Shown here: positions 1 through 8,147 of the stretch, piece by piece
Layout of the letters: every line of letters begins with the position of its first letter
Position numbering within the stretch: the first letter of the stretch is position 1
DNA from: Sulfitobacter sp. D7
Lineage (GTDB): Bacteria > Pseudomonadota > Alphaproteobacteria > Rhodobacterales > Rhodobacteraceae
NCBI RefSeq assembly: GCF_003611275.1
Contig: NZ_CP020697.1
Span: 1-64,000, forward strand
Direction of reading: 5' to 3'
DNA: 64,000 bases
The notes under the pieces: generated by a model
What the model saw: the letters and a program-made list of their open reading frames with translations, nothing else
What the model was told of the DNA's origin: nothing
Databases searched by the model: none
Made by a program: the position numbers and the translations under genes

Positions 1-67
1 AAGCCACCGCGTGAAAATCGTTGTTAAGACTCATTTTTCCGTGTAGATGACACTTTAAAGGGATAAA

Positions 68-1312
68 TTGCTGAAAAAGCGATATTTAGAGGGCAGGCGG
101 ATGCGAGATAGGTCATTTACGGCTGATACGAAGGATCAACCCTTCGACGAGATCATCCTTCAACAGGGAGAGCTGATTTCTGACCGTCTCAATATGTTGC
201 GGCAGGAACAGTATCCTCCAGATGCCCAGAAAGGTCTACGTCAGTTTTCGCTGGCGGAGGTCGCTTATTATCTCGGCGTGACCCAGTCGACAATCAAGAA
301 GCTCCACCTAGAAGGTAAGGGGCCTGATCCCGAAACCTCGTCGTCGGGGAGGCGTAGTTATTCAGCTGAGCAAATGCTCGAACTGCGGGCGTATTTGGAC
401 AAGCATGGTCGGCCTGGAAAGCGGCGGTATGTGCCCCATCGGCGTGAAGGTGAGGAACTGCATGTAGTTTCTGTCGTCAACTTCAAAGGCGGGTCCGGAA
501 AGACGACGACTGCGGCTCATCTGGCTCAGCACTTGGCGCTGAAAGGGCATCGTGTACTGGCGATCGATCTTGACCCGCAGGCATCACTGACAGCTCTGCA
601 TGGTATTCAGCCGGAGCTCGATAATGTTCCATCGCTCTACGAGACGCTCCGCTACGATGATCAACGCAAGCCAATTATCGAAGTAATCCGACCAACGAAC
701 TTTCCTAACCTTGATATCGTGCCTGCAAGTTTGGAACTTCAAGAGTATGAGTACGATACCCCCGTTGCCTTGACGAGCAGCGACCCCCACGAGGGGCGCC
801 TTTTCTTCACTCGGATCTCTAAGGCGCTCGACGAAGTCGATGATCGCTATGATGTCGTGGTGATCGATTGCCCACCGCAGCTTGGCTATCTCACGCTGAC
901 CGCACTGACAGCCTCGTCGTCAGTCATCGTCACCGTCCACCCACAGATGCTGGACGTTATGTCGATGAGTCAATTTCTGCTCATGCTTGGCGGAATCATG
1001 AAGACAATACGAGACGCTGGCGCGAACATGCGACTGAAATGGTTTCGCTATCTGGTTACCAGGTTTGAACCCACTGATGGCCCTCAGAAGCAGATGGTCG
1101 GGTTTCTGCAGGCGATGTTCCCGAACCAGATGCTTACCGCGCCTGTTTTGAAATCCACGGCGATCTCCGACGCTGGGATTACTAAACAGACACTCTACGA
1201 GGTCGAGCGCTCCCAGTTTGTTCGCACAACTTATGACCGGGCAATCACTTCACTGAACGACGTGAACGATGAGGTTTCGGAGCTGATCCACAAAGCATGG
1301 GGGCGCGAATGA
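68..1312 (+). CDS. repA: Plasmid partition ATPase RepA (ParA family)
   Basis: ParA-type ATPase of a repABC replicon. With RepB it segregates plasmid copies, and in this family it also represses the repABC operon. The 414-residue product has an N-terminal DNA-binding helix-turn-helix region (VAYYLGVTQSTIKKL, about residues 60-80), then the deviant Walker A motif KGGSGKTTTAAH (about 141-152), DLDPQAS, and the Walker B-like VVVIDCPPQLG. This two-part layout and the length are normal for RepA. Two starts are possible: TTG at 68, preceded by AAAGGG at good spacing, or ATG at 101 after AGGCGG. I cannot separate them. It is the first gene of repA-repB-repC. Family and role are secure. Confidence 0.96.
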   Translation: MLKKRYLEGRRMRDRSFTADTKDQPFDEIILQQGELISDRLNMLRQEQYPPDAQKGLRQFSLAEVAYYLGVTQSTIKKLHLEGKGPDPETSSSGRRSYSAEQMLELRAYLDKHGRPGKRRYVPHRREGEELHVVSVVNFKGGSGKTTTAAHLAQHLALKGHRVLAIDLDPQASLTALHGIQPELDNVPSLYETLRYDDQRKPIIEVIRPTNFPNLDIVPASLELQEYEYDTPVALTSSDPHEGRLFFTRISKALDEVDDRYDVVVIDCPPQLGYLTLTALTASSSVIVTVHPQMLDVMSMSQFLLMLGGIMKTIRDAGANMRLKWFRYLVTRFEPTDGPQKQMVGFLQAMFPNQMLTAPVLKSTAISDAGITKQTLYEVERSQFVRTTYDRAITSLNDVNDEVSELIHKAWGRE

Positions 1313-1319
1313 CGACGTC

Positions 1320-1361
1320 TTTGACAGCCGTGCAGATTGATAGTTTTGACAGCCGTGCAGA
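1320..1361. repeat. Two 17-bp direct repeats between repA and repB, candidate parS
   Basis: TTTGACAGCCGTGCAGA occurs twice, at 1320-1336 and 1345-1361, with a 25-bp period. It lies in the 100-bp gap between repA and repB. repABC replicons usually carry their centromere-like site in or next to the operon, so this is a reasonable candidate for the RepB-binding site. The unit is not a palindrome, unlike classical rhizobial parS, so the assignment is tentative. Confidence 0.45.
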
Positions 1362-1415
1362 CAGCCATTTGTCCAGAGTGTTCACGTCTATGATCGCCCA
1401 GAAGGAGACAGTTTG

Positions 1416-2411
1416 ATGGCTCGTAAAGACCTCCTGAAAAATGTGATGGCCAGTTCTTCCGAGCAGCCGAAGGACTCTGGCCGATCAGGCTATGCGATGC
1501 GTGGCGCATCAAAGTCCATGAAGGTCTCGATTGACAATCTTGCCGAAAATTCGAAGCGCTTGCTCGAAGGGGAAACCATCGTCGAAATCGATCCCCAATT
1601 GATCGATGTGTCCTTCATTTCGGATCGTCTCAGCGACGACGACGAGGCCTTCAACGAGCTGAAGGAGTCGATTGCAACTGGTCGCCAGGACACTCCAGTA
1701 CTGCTTCGCCCGCACCCGGATCTGGACGGTCGCTATATGATCGTCTTCGGCCATCGGCGTGTGCGCGTGGCGTCAGCCCTTGGCCGGAAGGTTCGCGCTG
1801 TAGTCAAACCAATGGACGATGTGGCGCACATTCTCGCCCAAGGGCAAGAGAACACGGCGCGCGCGGATCTTTCATTCATCGAGAAGGCGCTTTTCGCAAA
1901 AAGCCTCCTTGATATGGGGCAGGCGAAGGATGTGATCCAGTCGGCGCTGACCATTGATGGAACGCTGTTGTCGCGCATGTTGTCTGTCGCGCAGAACATC
2001 CCGAGGCATGTGATTGAGCGGATCGGTCCCGCTAAGCAGATTGGCCGTGACCGCTGGGAGGATTTCAAGAAGCTGGCTTCGGAGTCTGCGAACCAAAAGG
2101 TCCTTGAAGGTGCCTTGGAACTCGAAGGGTTTCACGAGCTGGATAGCGATGCAAGGTTCGAGCTCCTGCACAGCAGACTGGCAGAGGCGGGCAGGACACC
2201 CAAGCGCAGAAAGACGCGCATGGCACCCAAGAAGCGCACCTGGACCGCCGGCAAAGGCCGCATCAAAGGGGTAATCGGCCGGTCCGGAAGGGCATTCAGT
2301 ATTTCGCTGACAGCACAGGATTCAACCGAGTTCGGAGACTTTCTCTCCGGTCGACTGGATCAGCTCTACAGCGAATTCCTCGCAACAAAAGAGGAGCAGT
2401 CGGAACAATGA
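1416..2411 (+). CDS. repB: Plasmid partition protein RepB (ParB family)
   Basis: ParB-type centromere-binding protein, partner of RepA. The 331-residue protein has the ParB/Srx N-terminal domain, with PVLLRPHPDLDGRYMIVFGH followed by RRVRVASALG (about residues 88-118). Next comes the conserved QENTARADLSFIEKALFAK stretch and a helix-turn-helix region around residues 165-195. The C-terminal third is basic (KRRKTRMAPKKR) and then carries the presumed dimerisation region. The start is ATG 1416, eight bases after GAAGGAGA; a TTG directly upstream is less likely. It sits between repA and repC as in all repABC operons. Confidence 0.96.
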   Translation: MARKDLLKNVMASSSEQPKDSGRSGYAMRGASKSMKVSIDNLAENSKRLLEGETIVEIDPQLIDVSFISDRLSDDDEAFNELKESIATGRQDTPVLLRPHPDLDGRYMIVFGHRRVRVASALGRKVRAVVKPMDDVAHILAQGQENTARADLSFIEKALFAKSLLDMGQAKDVIQSALTIDGTLLSRMLSVAQNIPRHVIERIGPAKQIGRDRWEDFKKLASESANQKVLEGALELEGFHELDSDARFELLHSRLAEAGRTPKRRKTRMAPKKRTWTAGKGRIKGVIGRSGRAFSISLTAQDSTEFGDFLSGRLDQLYSEFLATKEEQSEQ

Positions 2412-2571
2412 TCTAGGCAAAAGAAAAGCCCCCAAGCAGCGTGGCCTGAGAGCTAATCTGAAAAGTTTGGTCGCTTAGAAGATACCTCTCCCACGAATCA
2501 CTGTCAACGATGAACGCTTTTGAGCGAACGGCTTTCTTTTGCCTCCACATAACCGGAGGTGAGATACAGGC
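2412..2571 (-). ncRNA. repB-repC intergenic region, probable antisense RNA (ctRNA) locus
   Basis: In repABC plasmids the repB-repC gap encodes a small counter-transcribed RNA on the opposite strand that controls repC expression and incompatibility. This 160-bp gap has the right size and place. Read on the minus strand, the part next to repB ends in a G-run followed by CTTTTCTTTT (rc of 2418-2431), which would suit the 3' end of such an RNA. On the plus strand GGAGGTGA precedes the repC start. The RNA itself is inferred from position and family, not demonstrated. Confidence 0.4.
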
Positions 2572-3852
2572 ATGAAACATACAGGTTGGCGCAAGCCGAC
2601 ACCGGGTCTTGGGGTTGCTGAGCAACTTGCCCAAGCCGGTGAACGGGTAGCAGTACCCAAAACACGAGCATTTGTCGCGCTCAAGCGCGTTGGTGCACAT
2701 ATCGGCCTGAAGGCTGGCGACATGATGCTCCTCGACACGCTCGGGGCCTTCACCCAGGCCCAGGACTGGGAGGAGGGGCAGCGCCCGATCGTCTGGGCGT
2801 CGAACGCCTATCTGATGGAGCGGACGGGCTTTTCGCTCTCCGCGCTCAAGCGCCATGCGCGGCGCCTGGCCGAGATCGGCGTGATTTCCTTTCAGGACAG
2901 CCCGAATGGCAAGCGGTGGGGCCGTAGGGACGCCGATGGGCGCATCGTTGAGGCGTATGGCTTCGATCTGTCGCCGCTTTCAGCCCGTGTCGAGGAGTTC
3001 GAGGAGCTTCATGCCGAGCTGCAGGCCGAGCGCGAGCTCTGCCAGCGCCTGAAGCGTCAGATTACGGTGGCACGCCGGATGATCCGCGCTCGGATTGAGG
3101 CGGCTATCAGCAGCGCGCTGCGCGGGCCCTGGAGCCAATTCACTGGACTCTTTGAGGAACTTCTGGACCGGCTTCCGCGTCGTCATGAAGCCTCTGAGCA
3201 GTTGGAACGGCTACTGTTGTGGTTCAAGGAACTTCAGGAACGGGTCGAAGCGGCCTATCTCAAGGCGACTGGTGCGACAAAACCTGTGGAAAACATCGGT
3301 AACAAAGACACCCAAATCACAAAAAAGACTCAAGAAATGGACCCCAGGGAGGTCATTTCTGAACCTCATATACTAATTACAAATCAACTTAATCCTGTAA
3401 CTAGTAATTCCTCTAAAAAAGAGGAAGCGGCGGGCGTGGTACCCAATGCTCCACCCGAAGAGTGGGTTGATAGGGAGCTGGAAGACTGGGTTGCCGAGGT
3501 GCGCAAGAAGCGGACGGCGCTCGATCTGCCGACAATCATGCAGGCCTGTCCGGAATTCGCGTCCTGGGCGCGCAATATGGGTGGATTCCTGAAGGATTGG
3601 GGCGACCTGCACCGCGTTGCCGGGCAACTCAGGCCGATGATCGGTATCTCAGAGCATGCCTGGAACGTAGCGCAGGATCGAATGGGGACCCAAGTGGCCA
3701 CGGCCGCATTTGCGCTCGTCTTCGAGAAGCACAGTGTCGGTGAGGTTGCCTCGCCGGGCGGATATCTTCGGGGCATGGTCGAGAAGGCTGGGGCAGGAGA
3801 GCTGCATTTGGAGCGTAGTTTCTATGGCAGGCTCAGCGGGCAGGCGGCGTGA
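2572..3852 (+). CDS. repC: Replication initiator RepC
   Basis: Replication initiator of the repABC plasmid; in this family the origin lies inside the repC coding sequence. The 426-residue protein opens with the typical sequence MKHTGWRKPTPG. It contains the N-terminal winged-helix region (WASNAYLMERTGFSLSALKR and RRLAEIGVISFQDSPNGKR, about residues 80-120). After a variable linker (about 215-300) comes the conserved C-terminal domain with WARNMGGFLKDWGDL. Length is usual for the family. An A/T-rich stretch at about 3290-3430 inside the linker is a plausible origin region. It is preceded by GGAGGTGA at suitable spacing and ends repABC. Confidence 0.96.
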   Translation: MKHTGWRKPTPGLGVAEQLAQAGERVAVPKTRAFVALKRVGAHIGLKAGDMMLLDTLGAFTQAQDWEEGQRPIVWASNAYLMERTGFSLSALKRHARRLAEIGVISFQDSPNGKRWGRRDADGRIVEAYGFDLSPLSARVEEFEELHAELQAERELCQRLKRQITVARRMIRARIEAAISSALRGPWSQFTGLFEELLDRLPRRHEASEQLERLLLWFKELQERVEAAYLKATGATKPVENIGNKDTQITKKTQEMDPREVISEPHILITNQLNPVTSNSSKKEEAAGVVPNAPPEEWVDRELEDWVAEVRKKRTALDLPTIMQACPEFASWARNMGGFLKDWGDLHRVAGQLRPMIGISEHAWNVAQDRMGTQVATAAFALVFEKHSVGEVASPGGYLRGMVEKAGAGELHLERSFYGRLSGQAA

Positions 3853-3873
3853 CGTATTGATAAATAAGTGGCA

Positions 3874-3890
3874 TTGGCATATATTGCCAA
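3874..3890. promoter_or_regulatory. Palindromic operator in front of parDE
   Basis: TTGGCA-TATAT-TGCCAA is a perfect 6-bp inverted repeat around a 5-bp A/T centre, 17 bp before the parD start and overlapping a possible -10 element. ParD-type antitoxins repress their own operon by binding such palindromes, so this is probably the autoregulatory site. AAAGGAG (3892-3898) just downstream is the parD ribosome-binding site. Confidence 0.65.
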
Positions 3891-3907
3891 CAAAGGAGAT
3901 CTGACAC

Positions 3908-4165
3908 ATGGTGACACGCAACGTTGTCCTGACCGAACCTCAGGATCAACTGGTTCAAGCCTTGGTGGCATCCGGGCGCTACCAGAACGTGAGTGAAGCA
4001 ATGCGCGCTGGCCTGAGATTGCTGGAGCAGGAAGAAGCACAACTAGCCGGGATCCGGAAAGGTCTAATTGAAGGTCTGGCGCAGGCCAAGGCGGGCGATC
4101 TTGCGGAGGGAAGCGGCAAAGATGCGATCCGTAGGGCCTTTGCGACTGCGCGCGCGCGTTCATGA
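3908..4165 (+). CDS. parD: ParD-family antitoxin
   Basis: Type II antitoxin of 85 residues. The N-terminal ribbon-helix-helix (TRNVVLTEPQDQLVQALV then GRYQNVSEAMRAGLRLLEQE, residues 3-45) would bind the palindromic operator just upstream. The C-terminal part (KGLIEGLAQAKAGD) is the segment that wraps the toxin in this family. The stop overlaps the toxin start by 4 bp (ATGA), giving coupled translation. Placed directly behind repC, the pair probably acts as a plasmid addiction module. Confidence 0.9.
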   Translation: MVTRNVVLTEPQDQLVQALVASGRYQNVSEAMRAGLRLLEQEEAQLAGIRKGLIEGLAQAKAGDLAEGSGKDAIRRAFATARARS

Positions 4166-4497
4166 GCCGATCCTTCCGGCTGACTCGTCGTGCGGAAGCT
4201 AGCCTCACTGAAATCGGCAGATGGACGATCGAGAATTTCGGGCTGCGCCAAGCGGAGCTTTACGAGGCCGAATTGCTCAACTGCTGTGAAAGAATTCTGA
4301 ACGGCCAGGCCCATAGCCGGAGTTGCGCAGTTCTCGTTGATGATGTCGAAGACCTGCGGTTCATAAGGGCAGGGGAACATTTCCTTGTGTTTCTGGATCG
4401 ATCGGACGAGGTCATCATCGTGGATATCCTCCATTCCCGCAGCGATCTCCCTCGCCATGTTGCCTCACTTTCGGCTTTGAAGTCCGAAGACTCCTGA
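4162..4497 (+). CDS. parE: ParE-family toxin
   Basis: Toxin of 111 residues in the RelE/ParE superfamily. The signature is FRLTRRAEASLTEIGRWT near the N-terminus, then YEAELLNCCERI, and the C-terminal FLVFLDRSDEVIIVDILHSR. Family members of the ParE branch poison DNA gyrase. It overlaps parD by 4 bp and has no promoter of its own. Its stop lies seven bases from the 3' end of the convergent integrase gene. Confidence 0.9.
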   Translation: MSRSFRLTRRAEASLTEIGRWTIENFGLRQAELYEAELLNCCERILNGQAHSRSCAVLVDDVEDLRFIRAGEHFLVFLDRSDEVIIVDILHSRSDLPRHVASLSALKSEDS

Positions 4498-4503
4498 TCC
4501 ACA

Positions 4504-5619
4504 TCACAACCCGGCTGCCTTCGTCAGGTTCACCCGGAACCTGTCTCGGCGACGCTGATAGCGGCGAGTCATCTCGGCCGAAGCGTGCCCCAGCTGCTTC
4601 TGGACATAGCGCTCGTCGACTTCGGCGGAGCTGGCGAGACCGGCGCGTAGGCTGTGGCCAGAGAACATAGCGAGGCGGTCTTTCTCAGGCAGGTCCGACC
4701 GGATGCCCGCGTCCAGGACCGTGCGCTTGATCAGCCGCGCAACGTGTTTGTCGTTGAGCCGCTTGTCAGAGGCGCGTTTGCCATCCCGCGAGGTGCCGAC
4801 AAAGACAGGGCCGAAGTCGATCCTGGCGAAGTGCAGCCATTGCTCGAGTGCATGGACAGGGCAGGTCTGGTCCTTGGAGCCGCGGCCGATCTCAACCTCG
4901 CGCCAGCCGGTCTTTGCGTTCAGGGTCAGTACGACGCCCTTGTCGAAGATCTCGATCCAGCCGCCCGAGTCCGGCGTGTCGTCCTTGTGAACGTCGAGGC
5001 TGACAATTTCCGACCGACGCAGACCGCCCGCGTAGCCAATCAGCAGGATCGCCCGATCCCGCAAGCCGCGCAGGTCGTAGGGCAGGGCGGCGATCATCGC
5101 CAGAATATCCTCGGCCAGAATCGCTTCCTTCTGCACCGGCGGGCGCGCGTGCTTGCGTTTGATCCCAGCCAACACCGTCGCGATGTGGCGGTTCTTACGA
5201 TCGAGGGTGAATCCGCGTTGCGCATAGTTCCAGGCGAGGCCGGAGAGGCGGCGATCGATCGTGCTGACCGACAGGGGGCGGGACGCCCACTGCGAAGGGG
5301 AGGGGCCTGACCCGGAGGCGAGATCGGCGAGGTAAAGGCCGATCATCTCGGATGAGGGGGGCAGGGGCTCCACTCCCTTCATCCGGCACCAGCGCGCAAA
5401 ATGCGCCCAATCCTTGGCATAGGCCTTCAGCGTGTTGTCGGACGCTGCAGCGCGGGCATAGTCGCGGGCGGTGTCGACCAGGCGATCAAGGCTGCCGGAG
5501 CCCGCGACATGGGAGGGCAGGGCGATCCCATCGCTTTTTTCTTGATTTCTCGCGTCGCCCTGAGCATTATGACTTGCATCAGAGTTTGATGATGTCGATT
5601 TCTCGTCCTCTGCGGCCAT
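4504..5619 (-). CDS. Tyrosine recombinase / integrase
   Basis: Site-specific tyrosine recombinase of 371 residues. The N-terminal core-binding domain spans about residues 50-165 (NTLKAYAKDWAHFARWC). The catalytic domain shows the first arginine in GLRRSEIVSL, the HSLRAGLASSA box (H-x-x-R), and the C-terminal QLGHASAEMTRRYQR with the second histidine and the catalytic tyrosine. All expected catalytic residues are visible. It is divergent from the DUF1403-ScpB genes, and an inverted repeat of recombinase-core type lies 51 bp before its start. It could resolve plasmid multimers or have mobilised this cassette. No attachment-site pair was recognised. Confidence 0.92.
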   Translation of the reverse strand: MAAEDEKSTSSNSDASHNAQGDARNQEKSDGIALPSHVAGSGSLDRLVDTARDYARAAASDNTLKAYAKDWAHFARWCRMKGVEPLPPSSEMIGLYLADLASGSGPSPSQWASRPLSVSTIDRRLSGLAWNYAQRGFTLDRKNRHIATVLAGIKRKHARPPVQKEAILAEDILAMIAALPYDLRGLRDRAILLIGYAGGLRRSEIVSLDVHKDDTPDSGGWIEIFDKGVVLTLNAKTGWREVEIGRGSKDQTCPVHALEQWLHFARIDFGPVFVGTSRDGKRASDKRLNDKHVARLIKRTVLDAGIRSDLPEKDRLAMFSGHSLRAGLASSAEVDERYVQKQLGHASAEMTRRYQRRRDRFRVNLTKAAGL

Positions 5620-5669
5620 TTTCCAGTGAATCCAGCGATGAAATTAAACTGATTTTCAGCGTATCTTTT

Positions 5670-5700
5670 TATGTCCGATAATACAAACTTATTGGACATA
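5670..5700. promoter_or_regulatory. 12-7-12 inverted repeat before the integrase (core site or operator)
   Basis: Arms TATGTCCGATAA (5670-5681) and TTATTGGACATA (5689-5700) are inverted copies with one mismatch, separated by the 7-bp spacer TACAAAC. The geometry (11-13 bp arms, 6-8 bp spacer) is that of tyrosine-recombinase core sites such as loxP or dif. It lies in the 156-bp gap between the divergent integrase and DUF1403 genes, so it could instead be a repressor site controlling both. Confidence 0.6.
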
Positions 5701-5775
5701 ACGAGGAACTGCAAAGCGAGGCGGTTTGCACATCATATTGTGGACGAAAGCGCCGCGCTGATGTAGGCTTCAGGC

Positions 5776-6660
5776 ATGACTTTTTCCCGACCAGATCACA
5801 CCAGCGACCTCGACACGTTACCCCGGATGCCTGCCTGGGTCACCTCTGCACGCGCTGAAACCCTTGAAGATGTTGCGTTTTTGTCGGGCGCGGCGCTGAA
5901 CCACCTGCATCTTGTGTTGGGACGCGTGGAGGTGCCCCAAGCCTTGTTGTCGGACCGGCTCGCGCTGCGCGCGGCCGAAGCGTGTGTCGCGTTTTCCGGC
6001 CGACCGGAGCGGGCAGGGGAGCTGCGCGACGTCGTGCACCTTCTGCGCCCCGGCGATCTGCCCGGACCGGCGGGGGAAACCTACCTGGCTTGGCGCCGCG
6101 CGGCGGAACGGCCGGTGTCAGTCAAGGCTCTGCATCGCGCGCTGCGCGGACAGGAGGTTGCACAGATAGCAGGCTGGCTCGACGCGGGGCAGGGGGCGCC
6201 AGTCACCCGTGCGGCAATGGTGCTGGAGGCGGTGCTGACGGAGGGGCCCCGTGCCGATGTGTCGGCGCTGATCCTCGCGGATGCGGCGCTCGCGCAGGCG
6301 CTTGGTTGGGGGCATCTTGTGCCGCTGCTGGCTGCGGGCCTGAAGCGCGCTGACCTGCGCAAGCATGGCGACGACCTTCGCTTGGCTTGTCATCGGGCAC
6401 TCATCTTTTCGGCGATCGAGTCGGTGCGGCAGGCCGCCGACCTCACGCGCCGAGCTGCGCATCTGAAAGCCGTCGCGCTGAAGCTGCGGGCCAAGGGGGC
6501 AGGGGGCGCGGTTGACATGTTCCTGACCCGCGATGCGGTGGCGCCTTCGGCCTTGCCCTTGCCGGATCGCGCCGCGCGGCGGCTCTGCGACCGGTTGGTC
6601 GACCTCGGCGCGGTGCGCGAGCTGACCGGGCGCGATACCTTCCGGCTCTATGGGGTGTAG
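5776..6660 (+). CDS. DUF1403 family protein
   Basis: Protein of 294 residues that I place in the DUF1403 family by its opening layout (LPRMPAWVTSARAETLEDVA, then FLSGAALNHLHLVL) and by its neighbours. It looks mostly alpha-helical and alanine/arginine rich, with no signal peptide, membrane segment or catalytic motif. Function is unknown. The stop is two bases before the ScpB-like gene, so the two are one transcript, divergent from the integrase. I remember the integrase-DUF1403-ScpB trio as a conserved plasmid cassette in Rhodobacterales, which suggests a part in plasmid maintenance or recombination; that is inference. Confidence 0.75.
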   Translation: MTFSRPDHTSDLDTLPRMPAWVTSARAETLEDVAFLSGAALNHLHLVLGRVEVPQALLSDRLALRAAEACVAFSGRPERAGELRDVVHLLRPGDLPGPAGETYLAWRRAAERPVSVKALHRALRGQEVAQIAGWLDAGQGAPVTRAAMVLEAVLTEGPRADVSALILADAALAQALGWGHLVPLLAAGLKRADLRKHGDDLRLACHRALIFSAIESVRQAADLTRRAAHLKAVALKLRAKGAGGAVDMFLTRDAVAPSALPLPDRAARRLCDRLVDLGAVRELTGRDTFRLYGV

Positions 6661-6662
6661 CT

Positions 6663-7277
6663 ATGGCGAAGGATCGCTCGGAACCTGACCTGGACCTCGA
6701 ATTGGCCGACCTGCCGCCGGAGCTGCGCTGGCGGGAGTGGATGCGCCGGATCGAGGCGGTGCTCTTTGCCTCTGCCTCGCCGGTGCCGCGCGAGGATCTG
6801 GCGCGGGTCGTGGGGCAGGGGGCCTCGGTTGACCTGCTCGTCGAGGACCTCGCCGCCGAGCTGGAGGGGCGGGCTTTTGAAGTTGCGTGGGTCGCTGGCG
6901 GCTGGATATTCCGCACGCGCGCCACCTACGCCCCCGCGATCCGCGCGGCGGCAGATATCGGGGACCAATTGCTGGACCTGAGCGAATTCGACGTCGCGGT
7001 CCTGGCCGCCATCGCTTACCACCAGCCGATCACCCGCGACGCACTGAAGGATATCTTCGGCAAGGAGATCAGCCGTGACCTGATCGGACGGCTGCATGCG
7101 CGCGACCTGATCGGGACTGGGCCGCGGTCGCCGCGACGCGGCGCTCCCTATACCTTCGTCACCACGGAGCAGTTCCTGGTTGCCTTCGGATTGGAGTCCC
7201 TGCGCGATCTTCCCGATCGGGAGCAGCTGGAGGATGCGGGGGTTGTGGCGGAAGCTTCACAAGTCGATTTCGGGTAA
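6663..7277 (+). CDS. ScpB-like segregation/condensation protein
   Basis: ScpB-family protein of 204 residues. ScpB proteins are paired winged-helix subunits that join ScpA and SMC in the chromosome condensation complex. Visible signatures are WMRRIEAVLFASASPVPRED (about 22-41), the middle ALVAIAYHQPITR-type segment (FDVAVLAAIAYHQPITRDAL) and GRLHARDLIGTGPRSPRRG followed by PYTFVTTEQFLVAFGLESL. No ScpA or SMC gene is in the window, so this is a plasmid-borne lone paralogue. It directly follows DUF1403. The sequence just downstream carries a degraded second copy of its C-terminal part. Confidence 0.88.
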   Translation: MAKDRSEPDLDLELADLPPELRWREWMRRIEAVLFASASPVPREDLARVVGQGASVDLLVEDLAAELEGRAFEVAWVAGGWIFRTRATYAPAIRAAADIGDQLLDLSEFDVAVLAAIAYHQPITRDALKDIFGKEISRDLIGRLHARDLIGTGPRSPRRGAPYTFVTTEQFLVAFGLESLRDLPDREQLEDAGVVAEASQVDFG

Positions 7278-7404
7278 CGCGTTGCCGGTTTCCATTGCCA
7301 TGCCTGACACAAACTCGGTAGTTCTGCTTATCGTTTCATCCGCAGTGCAACGATTCATGCGGAGAGCCAGAAATATTCACAATTTCAATGTGATAATCGT
7401 TGCA

Positions 7405-7549
7405 GACCTGTGAAGACGTCCACTTGCTCTATTCTGGTCGAGAGGATGTTGTCGCGTACGCTCGCGAGCAGTTCTTCGTCTGTTTTGGGCTGGAAGACCT
7501 TTGCGACCGGGAGCAACTGGCGAAGGCCGTGGTGGTCGCTTCGTCGTGA
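7405..7549 (+). pseudogene. Remnant of a second scpB 3' end
   Basis: Translation of this stretch gives REQFFVCFGLEDLCDREQ followed by LAKAVVVASS and a stop. This matches the end of the intact ScpB-like protein (TEQFLVAFGLESLRDLPDREQLEDAGV) at most positions. Only the last 40 or so codons are left, with no start or upstream domain. It is either a decayed tandem duplicate or the tail of a related gene that recombined away. The rest of the 7278-7682 gap holds no other coding signal I can support apart from the promoter region of the next operon. Confidence 0.55.
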
Positions 7550-7682
7550 GAGCGATGCGGTGTTCGCATGCTGTGACCCGTTTACACGATCTAAACGAAT
7601 TTCGAATATTTCGAGTGTTGCGATTGTTTCGAAGGACGGATAGCCTATATCCAACACGAGACGATAGAACCGGAGAGAGAAG

Positions 7683-8147
7683 ATGAACGCCCTCAGAAAA
7701 GAGGCGTTCTTTGATCGTTTGCCCGACGAGGTAGAGATCAAGAACGCCGAACAACTCAGAACGATTGTGGCCTCCCAGATCAAGGAAGGCGAACCGACAA
7801 AGCTGTCGCTCGCCCTGGAAGACGGCGAAGTTCGCACCGTGACGCTTGCGCCGGCCTTGACGGCTTCGCTACTCGAAGTGCTGCGGCTTGTCTCGAGCGG
7901 TCGCGGGTTTCGGATGATCCCCGTCGAGTCAGAGCTGACCACGCAGCAGGCGGCGGACCTTCTCAATGTGTCCCGGCCGTTCCTAGTGAAGCTTCTCGAG
8001 GAAGGCGAGATTCCCTTTGCGAAGACCGGCCGTCATCGCCGGGTTCGTGCCGACGACCTCTTTACCTACAAGGAGAAGCGTGACGCGTCTCGCTCTGATG
8101 CTTTGAGTGACCTTGCTGCAATGGATGCGGAAGAAGGTCTTGTATGA
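7683..8147 (+). CDS. Excisionase-type HTH antitoxin
   Basis: Protein of 154 residues with a MerR/excisionase-like helix-turn-helix in its second half (ELTTQQAADLLNVSRPFLVK, then LLEEGEIPFAKTGRHRRVRA, residues 82-120). The N-terminal part (about 1-75) is the domain usual for antitoxins paired with PIN_3 toxins. Its stop overlaps the PIN gene by 4 bp (ATGA). GGAGAGAGAAG precedes the start. The pair is a type II toxin-antitoxin module in which this protein neutralises the RNase and represses the operon. Confidence 0.85.
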   Translation: MNALRKEAFFDRLPDEVEIKNAEQLRTIVASQIKEGEPTKLSLALEDGEVRTVTLAPALTASLLEVLRLVSSGRGFRMIPVESELTTQQAADLLNVSRPFLVKLLEEGEIPFAKTGRHRRVRADDLFTYKEKRDASRSDALSDLAAMDAEEGLV

